Assembly: GCA_033060915.1 (NCBI GenBank)
Contig: CM065378.1
Location: 55,589,501-55,653,500 of the forward strand
Direction of reading: 5' to 3'
Source of the DNA: Euryodendron excelsum
Lineage: Eukaryota; Streptophyta; Magnoliopsida; Ericales; Pentaphylacaceae
DNA length: 64,000 nt
Shown piece after piece: positions 43,549-54,600 of the stretch; positions within the stretch are counted from its first letter, which is position 1; every line of letters starts with the position of its first letter. The position numbers and the translations under genes were made by a program. Below the pieces are notes generated by a model that had not been told where the DNA came from, ran no database searches, and saw only the letters and a list, made by a program, of their open reading frames with translations.

Positions 43549-45228
43549 ATGGATTTACCTAATGAGGGACTGTTTACTATTAGACCACCACTGTTAGATG
43601 GCTTTAATTACCCTTACTAGAAGGCTCAGATGAGAGCTTTCATCAAGTCTATAGATGAAAGGGCTTGGCTAGCTGTTATGAATGGCTACAGCATTCCCAC
43701 AATGACTGTAGGAACCGTGACTGCCCATAAAACCTATAAACAGTGAGATGCATCTGATTATGCTAATTCCAACTGGAATAGCAAAGCCCTTAATGCTATT
43801 TATAGTGCTCTCACACCCGAAGAGTTTAGAAGAGTGTCTAATTATGAGAATGCTAAGGAAGCATGGAATATCTTAGAGATAACCTATGAGGGTACCCCTA
43901 GAGTAAAACTATCTAAATTGCAGAGACTGACCACTACTTTTAAAACACTCAGAATGGAAGAGAATGAAACGTTTGATGAGTTATATGCCAAATTGAGTGA
44001 TGTGGTGAACATTAGCTTCAACCTAGGAGAGAGATTACCTGAAAACAAAATTGTTAGAAAGATATTGAGGTCACTGACTGAGAGATTTCAGGCTAAAGTA
44101 ACAGTTATTAAAGAGAGCAAGAATGTCGACTACATATATGTAGAAGAACTTGTTGGCTCTCTACAAACCTTTGAGTTGAACGCTCACTAACCCAAAAGGA
44201 GCAAATGTATTGCTTTAAAATCTACTCAAGAAAATAGGGTTGATTATGGTGAGGATGACTCTAACTTCGGCGTAGATGAAATGGCTCTTATGCTTAAGAA
44301 ATTTCTTAAGTATAAAAAGGGTAAGAGCACAGGTGGTTTTAATAAAAAGGGAAATGGTGAAGACAAATTGAAATTAAGACAAGAGAGTGAGAGAAAGGCT
44401 AATAAAAACCACCAACCTCAAGGCATTTAGTGTTATGAGTGTCATGGGTTTGGTCATATAGCTCATAAGTGTCCTAACAAAAGGAAAAAGAGAGGAGTTA
44501 TGGTCCTTGCTACTAGGGAAGATAGCAGTGAGTTTGAAAACTCTGATGAGTCTAAATCTGATGAGGAAGAGGTAACTACACTGCATTCACTGCATCATTA
44601 ACTAAGCATGTAGAAACCCATAAGACTAATAGCAATAATAAGAGTGAGAAGTTGAAAAAATCAAACGACTCTCACAGCGAAACTCAAAGTGAGACTGGCA
44701 GAAAAGCAAAGGACTTAAAATCTTCTTATTCTGAATTGTATGAAGAATGTTTGAAATTAGAGAAATATAAGTTTGATGTAACAGTCAAACTTAGAACTAT
44801 TGAAAAAAAAAAAGACATTCTTTACCATGAAGGTTCTGAGTCTGCTGTTTCAATAAGCCAACTTAAAGCATACAGATCAACTTTTACAAACAAGAACTTA
44901 GAACTTGAAAAAGAATTGCATGTTATCTTGAAGAGAAAAGTAAGATTACTTCCCTTGAATCTAACTTGGCTACTACTCAAGATTGTGTTAAGAAAATGAA
45001 TGCAAACTCAGAGAAACTTCACAATATGATTGATGTATAGAAGATGTGTGGTAATCGACGAGGAATTGGCTATGCTGAAGAAATAAAAACCAAAGCGGAA
45101 AGTGCTGAGAAGGTTCAAATTAAGTCTATCATTGTAAAGCCAAAAGGTAATGTTTAGAAACCGAAAGTAAAGAACAAAAGAGGTATGCATCTGATCATAA
45201 CTTTAAACTTGTTAACTCAAGACCTAAG
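43549..45228 (+). pseudogene. Copia gag, SIRE-like, degenerate and truncated
   Basis: The frame from ATG 43549 reads MDLPNEGLFTIRPPLLDGF and holds gag text with NAKEAWNILEITYEG. A CCHC knuckle, CYECHGFGHIAHKC, lies at about 44431-44472. In-frame stops occur near 43618 and 43744 (where tryptophans are usual in this family), at 44188, and just before the knuckle. A frameshift near 44573 moves the frame to 44652-44999, a charged, probably coiled-coil stretch (ELYEECLKLEKYKF). Further stops follow. A knuckle followed by a long coiled coil is typical of SIRE/Maximus-type elements. The element is cut at 45228 by the gypsy LTR; protease and polymerase are not in the window. Confidence 0.75.
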
Positions 45229-45435
45229 TGTAAGCACCCCATTTTTGACCGCTCGGCAGTCTACGGTCCGTCTAGACTTATACTCAAGTCAATATGAACG
45301 TATTCCAAACGAAATCAATTCTCTAAGTCTAATCCCGTCTATCCATCGCTTCGCGAGCCCACCAAGCCCAAATAGAGGCAAAATGACCGAAATGCCCTTA
45401 GGGGACATTGTTCAGTCCAATTCCATATTCCTATA

Positions 45436-45755
45436 GGCGCGTCTTTCCGGAGACGGTAAGTCTCCTTTCTAATTCCAAATCGGGCGCGTCTTTGCGGAGA
45501 CGGTAAGTCCCCTTTCCAATTTCAAATCAGGCGCATCTTTCCGAAGATGGCAAGTTCCCTTTCTAATTCCAAATCAGGCGCGTCTTTCTGAAGGCAGTAA
45601 GTCCCCTTTTCATATTCCCATAGGCACGTCTTTCCAGAGACAGTAATCCCCTTTCCATTTCCAACAGGCACGTCTTTCTGAAGACTGTAAATCCCCTTTC
45701 CAACTCCATTGGGCACGTCTTTGCAGAGACGGTAAGTCCCCTTTAAACCTGTTGA
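45436..45755. repeat. Seven tandem repeats of 44-47 bp in the plus-strand LTR
   Basis: Units start at 45436, 45483, 45530, 45577, 45623, 45667 and 45712. Each opens GGC(G/A)C(G/A)TCTTT and continues ..GA(A/G)AC.GTAA.TCCCCTTT. GTCT..AGAC arms allow a small stem in many units. The related LTR at 59.2-63.5 kb lacks the array. Confidence 0.85.
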
Positions 45756-46931
45756 CCGGGACGAGACCCCAAGTCCTCTGGATGGTAGAACGGTCCACCT
45801 TTGGTGCCTGCTAGCCTGCCAATGTAGAAATGTCAATTTTGGCACACCTTCTGAGAAAGTTGACTTCTTAGGCACTAAGTCCCTTTAGCAGCTTCCCGAG
45901 ATTAGGCAGTCTCGGGAATGATCGCGAATCGTCAGAGTAGCGGAAGTACTCGTAAACATCGCAACCGTTAGAATAGCAGAAATACTCACAAACAGGTTGA
46001 TATAGGGAATTGCCAACCAACCCCTGCATCACGAGGCCGTCGTCAGAGTAGCGGAAACACTCAAAACCCAGGTCAACACCAGTGCCTGCTAGTCTACTTC
46101 GGTGAAAAATAACCAAACTGCCCTTAGGGCCATTTTTCGACACGTTTCTCGAGAACACACCTGAGTCCTCAGAATGGTAAGTCCACCCCTTTGCAAGATC
46201 GTCTTAGAGACGATCCGGCATGATTAGGTGCTTTCTAGTTAGTTTCAGGCCAATTCTGAGACTTTCCGATCAAGATGACCATTTCGCCCTTAGGCATCCT
46301 AGCGCCTCGGGGACCACACCGGTCCTGGGTATCAAATCGGTAACCTTCCGAGAATGCTTTTTATAGTATTCTTGACCTTCCTTTATCTTTTTGGATCATT
46401 CTGAGTCAGTTCCAGAAAACCTTATGCGAAATGACCTTTTTGCCCTTGGTGGGCCGGTTGCCTTTTCCAACCACACTGGCTTTGGATATCAGACTGGTAG
46501 CCTCTTGGGAACATTCTAAATAATATTTTCAAAATTTGAGTCCTCTTCTGGGACATTCCGAGTCCGTCCCGGCAGCTTCTTGGCCCGATTGACCATTTTG
46601 ACCTTGATGGCCCAGTCAACCCTTCAGACAAATCTTGTCATCCTTTTTCAAGTCCATTACTTCTGCGACACTGTTTTAAGTGTTCCTGTCCCTTTCTGGC
46701 TTTCCGGGCCATTCCCGGCTCCTTAAATCTTTCCCGAACCTGCCGGAGTTGCCCCTAGTGAAGCTAGGCTAAAAATTGCATGGTAGTCACTAGTACAGGC
46801 GCCCAAATCTTCCCAAGATACGTTGCTTGCCGACCTTAAAACTTTTATAACTGGCTGGCGCCACTCCTAGTGGCGCTAGAAACATTTTTGGCCTGGCACC
46901 AATGCAACAGTCACCAGGTCATTCCTTTGTC

Positions 46932-46939
46932 TATAAGTA
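46932..46939 (+). promoter_or_regulatory. TATA box of the plus-strand LTR
   Basis: TATAAGTA followed by CAGAGCCTCCACCAGCG. The minus-strand LTR has TATAAATA with the same downstream text, so this is the conserved start-site region. Confidence 0.6.
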
Positions 46940-47839
46940 CAGAGCCTCCACCAGCGTAAAAGGGGTTCGCAAAATCAGTCTAAAAACCCTACTTTTCAAT
47001 ATACAGAGCTCATAGCCTCCCTAAACCCTAGCTTCTTTAGGTTTTCTAAACCCTAGTCTCCTATACACTCATATACACCCTCATACACTCCTACACACTC
47101 TCATATACTCATACACTAGCCTCCATAGACTCCATTGAAGACTTGAAGTGCTGCAATTTGAAGCTCTTGAAGGTCGAAGCAAACACTTGAAGATCAAGAC
47201 AAAGATCAAGATGAAAACTGAAACGAAGACCGAAGCAAAGCAATGCAAAGCGCGCAAAGCTAAGCAAAATAAAGAAGACACAAGGGAGGCTTCTTATTTA
47301 CGTTTCTGCACTTCCCCCTCTCTCCTCTCCCTCCAGACCCACTTGGGTTTTCTTCTATTTTAATCCCCCATCTTCTTCCCCCCCTTCTTGCATGCTTGAA
47401 ACAAGGGAATTTCCGGTCCATGTGTAGGATTAGGCTATTAGAGAGTCACCATGTCGAGGGCTTTCTTTTAGTCTGACCGAAGACCACGTGGGTTCGGCTC
47501 CCTTGATTATGTGGTGAAGCCTTTAACCTTGTATGTTCATGACCCTCTATGCATTGTGCATATTATGATCTTGCATTATTCCAAAATTCGTTTTCAAACT
47601 CATTTTCAAAGCTTGCATTAACACCGTTTTCAAACTTGCATCAAAATCTTCTTTTTCAAAACTTGTTTTCAAAGTCATAATCCTAAGGTGATTCTAGACT
47701 TTTCATGATTAGGGTTGCTTTAGGAAAGTGTTACATTTAAAGTGACCAATATAGTCCATATTTTCAAAACATTGTTGTTTTCAAAACCACTATCTTAAAG
47801 TGATTCTAACACTCTTATGGTTAGAATCGCTTTAGGAAA

Positions 47840-49690
47840 GTGATGTATTTTATATATACTTTCGAAACTTCCTCTTTTCAAATCCCTCCTTCTAAAAACC
47901 TCTTTTTTAACATACTTTCTAAAAACGCTCTCCAATCTCCTTCTTCAAATTCTTTTCTAAAATTGTTTTCTAAAACCTCCATCCAAAAATCTATTTTCAA
48001 AACTTCCTTTTCAACTCCTTTCCAAAACACCCTCTTCAAAATTCCTTTCCTAAAAACACTCCCTAGGTTTTCTTCTTAGAAAACTCTCTCCAATCTCCTT
48101 TCCAAAAACTCTCTCCAATCTCCTTTCCAACATTCTCTTTCCAAAAACGTCTTTATTACAAGCTCCCTTCCAAAAACGTTTTCTTCAAAGTTCACTCTCC
48201 AAAGACGCTCCTTATGTTTCCTTCCTAAACAACTCTTCCCAAAAATCTCTTTCTAAAAATTCCTCTTTAGGATTTCTTTCCAAAAACTCTGTCTTTTCAA
48301 AATTTACTTTCTAGAAACTCCTCTCTAGGATTTCCTTCCAAAAATCCCTCTTTCCAAAAAAAACTCACTTTCGAAAAACTCTTTCCTTAGAGTCCAAGTT
48401 AAATCCTAGAACCCACAATTAGGAAACCCTAATTTTCTTTCCAAAAACATGGTTTTCAAACTTGCCTTAAAACTTAGGTTTCCAAAACCTCCTGTTTTCT
48501 ACATCAAAATCATAAGTTTCCAAAAAACCTCTTCTCTGCGCCAAAACTAGAGTCTTCCAAATTTAGGGTTTCTAAAACTTCCTTTTCCAAATCCTTGTTA
48601 AATCCAATCTTCCCTTTAGGAAACTAAATCTCATCTTCCCTTTAGGAAACCAAATCCAATCTTCCCGTTTAGGAAATTAGATCCTATTTTCCGTTTTGGA
48701 AACAAAATCAAACTTTCTCTTTTAGAAACAAAATCCAATCCTTTGCTTTAGGAAATAGGAATCTTAACCCTTCTTAGTCTAAATCTTTCCTAATTCAAAT
48801 CCTTCTTAATCTTCTACTTTCCTAAATCTTAAGTTTTCAAAATTTGAAAATAAAAATCTTTCCTAAATTTTAAAACTCAACTTCCACATCTTTCTTAATT
48901 CTATCTCTCTCCAAATCTTAACTTTCAAAATCTAAGTTTTCAAATCTTTCTAAAACTCAAACCTTTCCTATTTCAAACCCTTTTTTAAAATGAAACTTTC
49001 CTAATTTCAAAACTTTCCTAATTTCGAAACTTTTCTAATTCGAAAACTTTCATAAAATGAAACTTTCCTAAAATGAAACTTTCCTAAAACGGAACTTTCT
49101 TAAAATGACACTTTCCTATTTCAAAACTTTCCTAATTCAAACATTTCCTAAATCTAATCTTTTCTAAAACTCTTTCAAGTCAAATCCAATCTTTTCTAAA
49201 ACTCTTTCAAGTCAAGTCTTTTTTAAATCTCAAGTCTTTCCTAAAAACCTATCTTTCCTAAGTCTAGGTTTCCTAAATCTCAATCTTTCCAAAACAAATC
49301 CAAATCTTTCCTCCAAGTTCTATCATTCCAAATCAAAGTCCAATCTTTCTAATTTCAAACTCCAATTTTCAATCTTCTCTTCTAAGTTCAAATCAAAAAT
49401 CTATTTTCTATTGGACTCTGGTCTGAACTACGACTGACCTGATTCCTTATAAAGGATACGTAGGCAACCCTCATGGGTGCGGTCACAACCTTTTTCAAGT
49501 CTCCAATTTCCTAATCTCTTCCAAGTTTTCAATTCCAAATTTCTACTTCCAAATCTCTATTTCCACTTTCTAAAACTTTCCAATTTCAAATTTATCTTTT
49601 CAAATCTCTTCTAAATCAAATCAATTTCTTTTCAAATGTATTTCCAAATCTATTTTTCAACTCTCTTTTTCTATTGCATTTACATATCAT
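47840..49690 (+). repeat. G-poor, degenerate TTTCC(T/A)AAA-type repeat region of U5
   Basis: The sense strand is almost free of G over roughly 1.9 kb and is built of short, irregular units such as CTTTCCAAAAAC, CTTTCCTAAAATG and AAATCTTTCC. The related LTR shows the complementary picture at 59750-61700 (C-poor on the plus strand). ORFs here (47840-48079 and, on the other copy, 61416-61646) are Phe/Lys/Ser/Leu repeats and not proteins. Confidence 0.8.
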
Positions 49691-50218
49691 GTATCATGTC
49701 TTTCAAAAAATTATTTTCTAAAGTGAATAGGATTGAAGATTTGATAGTTGAAGACTCTCATAGGTGAATTTAGGGTAAATAGACATGTAGGTACCGCAAG
49801 GGCGAGATAGGGTGATGGCTTAGTGCGTCTTCCTTACACGTAACTAACCACCGAACCTAGAATCACTGTTTTCAAAGACTAAAATGGAGTTTATTTTCAA
49901 AAAGGGCTTAAATGTTCTCCAAAGGTTGCTAAACAACCCGTTTTCTTAAAAATCCTCTCTTGAGGATGTTTTCCAAAATCATTTTTCAAAAACCCTAAGT
50001 GTAGTCTTCGGATTATGCTTAATTTTTAGGTGACCTAACTCACCTTAATCAAGTTAGGTGGCAACTCCAAATGTTTTCCAAAAGCCCTTTATTCAAATCT
50101 ATTTTCAATTCAAACTTAGTCGCATTCATTCTTCTAGGAGGGTGAGTTCTAACGAGAGAGTTCATTGTTTTTCCCGTTGTGTGTGTATTCCTCAAGTACG
50201 AAAAATCTGGGCGCGACA

Positions 50219-50241
50219 GTTAGCAACTCCACTGGGGACAC
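50219..50241 (+). other. Probable primer-binding site of the Tat-like element
   Basis: GTTAGCAACTCCACTGGGGAC follows the LTR end directly. It resembles the TGGCGACTCCACTGGGGA-type sites of Tat-clade elements, usually ascribed to an arginine tRNA, with a few changes. Confidence 0.6.
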
Positions 50242-51690
50242 TTAGAGGGTTAGGCCATAGTCATGTCTCTTTACCCTTCACTCATGTAGAGTCTTCAATT
50301 AACTTGTTCAATCATATTCACTTTAAATTTTCAAAACCAAAATTTCAAAATTGTTTTCAAACAAAAAACATGCATTCATATTATCTTGTATTAAGTTTGT
50401 CATCCACATACTAACTCTTGCATCTTTATTTTGTAGGTGCACTTTTGGTTTACAAGATTATTATCTGTCATGCATATATGTGATGAACAGGATGAATGGA
50501 AGTTGTTGGGCTCTTTCCTCCGCTTTAAAAAATCACACACACACTACACGTGCACCTGCATTCTACATACTTGCATTTTACCCTGATATGTCCTTTCTAG
50601 TTACAAAGGGGGAACGGTATATTGGTTGTGGGCAAGATGCTGTGTAAGTTTCTTCGCCTACGGCCTCTTGATGGTTCCCCTGCTCGGATCACCAACCGAT
50701 CATGGCACCACCTTAGGGAGTGGGCTTAGGTTTGAAGATCCGGGGACCGAGCCTTTTTAAGACGCATTAGTCAACCTGCAACCTCATACTCATATAGACA
50801 CCATGCATAGCCGAACCTCTGCCAGATTTAAGACACGCGCACTGTTTTCCAAAACCATAGAGGAAAGGGCGATTGCTCTTATTTTTCATTTATACCTGTC
50901 TATTCCTGTTGTTATAATGACTGTATTCATACTGTTATAATACCTGTCAAATTGCTCATGCATGCATGTTTACCTTGCTATTGCATTCTCTCTCCTTATA
51001 CTCTTTGCATATCCATGTTCATGCATTCCATATCCCATGTCAAGACGAGAGTTCTGAGTAACTCAAGTCACTGCATTCTCATGCATATGATCAATCCAAA
51101 GAGAGTGACACCTAGTTCACTCTCCCTTGTATTAAGCTTACCCAAACTCTAAGGGTTCTCACGTAACGCTAAGGACTCATGGCATGCACCTCAATTCATT
51201 TCATAAGAGGGGCCCCAATCCCTCTATGCTCACAGAGATAGAATTGTCAAAAAGACAAGGGGCAACCAATCAACAAGGTCTCCCAGCAACCTCCTCGACA
51301 TCAAATCCAATGAAGGTGAATCCAAAGACTCAAGAGTAGTTTAGGTTTTTCCTTTGTAAAAGTAAATAGGTGAAACCCCCAAAAGGAACATGTTCCCTCT
51401 CCCCCTGTTTAAATGTATTTCAATTCTCTTATATCCTAAACCCAAAGTTCAATGTACTTCTTTATTTTTACAAATGAATTAAGGGATAATTGTATGAATG
51501 AATGAAGGTTCCCGCTTGACAGTAAGGTATCTGCATGCAGGGGCAAATCCCCTATCTCCAAAAGTGAGCTAATGCATCATATATAGTCTTCCCTCTGAAT
51601 AGAGGCACCCTAGGGCATGCATTGCATAGAACTCTCCAAGAATTGAACTCTAACTTGTAACTGTTGTCCATATTCTTGTAGGCTAGGAAA
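50242..51690 (+). mobile_element. 5' untranslated internal region of the Tat-like element
   Basis: About 1.45 kb lies between the primer site and gag without a supportable ORF. The ORFs at 50058-50414, 50351-50647 and 50952-51152 have no domain, and the first crosses the LTR boundary. Confidence 0.6.
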
Positions 51691-54600
51691 ATGACTACTA
51701 GTCCAATATCTTCCGTAATAGTGAAGGCCATGGTTCACAAGCTTCAGGAGAACATACCGTTGGAAAGCAAGAATGTTAGCAGAAACATCCTACGTAGCCT
51801 ACTTCCTGTATTCCAGAAGAGACAACTTATACCTTAGAGAAGCCCGACTACCAAGATCATTCCTTCCTAACCATGCAATCTCACCAACTTGACATGAACC
51901 TAACCATAGAAACCTCACTGGACCCTCTCCATTATCACTTTATCCTTACTCCGTTGTTTAAACCTGAACCTATGATCGCTGTGGCCAGACCTGAACCTCA
52001 AACCAACATCCAAGGAGTCGTACGACCTAAGCTACCCTTAGTCTTGCCAAAGAAAACAATTGTGCCCACCACCCTACCCGTCCTCACCAACCCTTCACTT
52101 GTGGTAATCCCTTTGCTCATAAATCCAATGATAACTCTTCCCATTGTAACCCAACTGCCAATACCCAGTCTTCATAGTGTCCCATGGAATTACCCACCTG
52201 ATAGGGGCACCGAAGAGCCCGTAATAGAAATAGGAGGGATGACTCGGTTAAGGCGCCTCTATACCTCTGCTAAAGTGGAAAGAAAAAGAAAAGGGAAGGA
52301 TAAAGAGGGAGAATGCTCCAACCAACCGACATATCAAGATATGTCAGAATTCACCAAAGCTCTAGGAAAGGTCGACTACGACATCATGGAACAACTAAGA
52401 AAAGCCCCAGCCCATATTTCGATGTTGGATTTGTTGCTCACTTTTGAAGTGCACCGGGATGCTTTGATGAAGATCCTCAAGGATGCTCATGTGCCTGAGA
52501 GTTTCATGCTAGATAACCTACATAACATGGTGAGCCTCATTATGACCTCAAACATCATTACCTTCTTCGATGACAAGATTCCTGCAGACGAAACAGGTCA
52601 TACTCGGGCTCTGCATATCGCTGTAAAAACAAGAGGAAAAATGGTAGCCAAAGTATTGATAGATAATGGGTCGGCTTTGAATGTGTGCCCGTATTCTACC
52701 CTAGAAAGGCTTGGAATGAACCAAACTTACTTGAAAAATAGTGATATGATCATTCGTGCCTTTGATGGTTCTCGGAGGGAAGCTATAGGGGAAATTAAAA
52801 TGCCTGTTGAGATAGGACTAGTCACCTTCACAATTAAGTTCCAGGTCTTGCACATTCCGGCTATCTACAATTTGCTGTTAGGATGACCCTAGATTCATTC
52901 GGTGGGTACAGTTCCTTCTAGCCTTCATAAAAAAGTTAAGTTCATCGTGGGCTCCAAGCTAATCTCTATTTTCGCTAAAAAAGAATTTGATGTATACAAG
53001 GCTGATATTGTTGCATCTGACATTAAACTGCCCTCTTGCTTTCAATCGTTTGGATATATCACTGTTGTGCAGAAAGAAGATTAAGTGGAGTCGAAATATT
53101 CCCAAAACTCTTAGATGATAGTGCGGTACTTTAAAGCAAATGGTTTTCATTCGGGGAAAGGCTTAAGGAGATGCTTACAAGGCAGGCCTGAGGTCGTAGA
53201 AATATCACCGGCTAAACCCACCTTTAGGCTGAGGTATGAACCCATGAGAAAGGAGAAAATAGAAGCAGTGCGGAAGAAGAAGGCTGATAGGAAAACTATC
53301 ATGGAACTCTCGGATCGATTTAAGCAGTTGGACACGGGTAAAGGAATGTCTACATTAAATAAGAAAAAGAGAAAAGTTCAAGAAGAAGCACCCGTCATGA
53401 CAGCCGACACTGGAATGACTCAAGGTGGATCCATTCGAGTGATGCTGCCAGGTGAAAATTTGCATAATTGGGCCAGCAAAGACATCATCCGTGCTCGCAA
53501 GTTTCGGTACAAACCTCACTAGAGCGAGATCCCAGAGCAACTGATTTGCCATAAACAAACTTTGTCCTTTTAATTTACTTATTCATTGCACCCTATTTTC
53601 CATGCTATGGACCCTTGCATCCGACGCCTTACTCAACTAATCCAAAGAATGCCAATCCTGACAAATGATGACTTTAACACCGAGTTTGACTACCAACAAC
53701 TAGGAATTATAGAAGATGTAAATTATTTAGAAGAGGTGTTAGAGGAAATTCGGAAACAAATAGAAAGACATGAGAACTGTAATACTCCAAACATTGAGGA
53801 AACAGAAACCATTAATTTGGGGAATGAAGGGAATCCAAAAGAGCTTAGAATCGGTACAGGCATGGATCAATGGCAGTGCAGAGAACTATTGGAATTATTG
53901 CGGGCATACCTGGATATTTTCGCTTGATCCTATCAAGACATGCCCGGGTTGGATGAATCCATTGTTGAGCACAGATTACCCTTAGACCTGCAAATGAAAC
54001 CTTTTAAGAAAAAATTGAGAAGATTGAAGCCGGAGTGGAGCCTGAAGATCAAGGAAGAAGTGATTAAATAGTTCCAGGCAGGATTCCTGCAAGTAGTAGA
54101 GTATCCCCAATGGCTGGCTAATATTGTCCCAGTACCCAAGAAGGACAGTAAGGTGCGGATGTGTATTGACTTTCGGGACCTCAACCAGGCCAGTCTAAAG
54201 GACGACTTTCCTCTCCTGCATATAGACTTGCTTGTTGACAATACGGCTGGTCACAAAATGTTTTCTTTCATGGCCAGTTTTTCGAGATACAATCAGATCA
54301 AGCTAGTTGAGGAGGATCGAGAGAAGATTGCTTTCATCATCTTCTGGGGAGTGTATTGTTATAAAGTCATGCCATTAAGACTTCGCAATGCAGGGGCAAC
54401 TTACCAAAAGGCCATGGTAACTTTATTTCATGATATGATGCATCAGGAAGTAGAAATTTATGTGGATGACATGATCATCAAGTCCAAATGGTGGGAAGAC
54501 CACCTGTTCAACCTGTGAAAGGTGTTTGACCGTCTCCGTAAGTATCAGCTTAAGCTAAATCCTGCCAAGTGCACCTTTGGAATATCTTCAGGGAAGTTGC

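Larger units (their letters stand above)
45229..50218 (+). mobile_element. Giant 5' LTR of a Tat/Ogre-like gypsy element (4,990 bp)
   Basis: It starts TGTAAGCACCCC and ends GGGCGCGACA, followed at once by a primer-site-like sequence. Its relative at 59227-63460 (minus) shares both termini, the TATA region, the CTAAACCCTAG leader, a GGATACGTAGGCAACCCTCA block (about 49456) and the GGTGACCTAACTCACCTTAATC block near 50028. The order is: seven 44-47-bp repeats (45436-45755), U3, TATA at 46932, leader, then about 1.9 kb of G-poor U5 (47840-49690). Multi-kb LTRs are a hallmark of the Ogre/Tat clade. It interrupts the copia gag at 45228. Confidence 0.85.

Noticed and set aside
50058..50647. Two overlapping plus-strand ORFs of about 100-118 codons
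   Set aside because: The first crosses the LTR/primer-site boundary, and neither has a domain or homology to gag.
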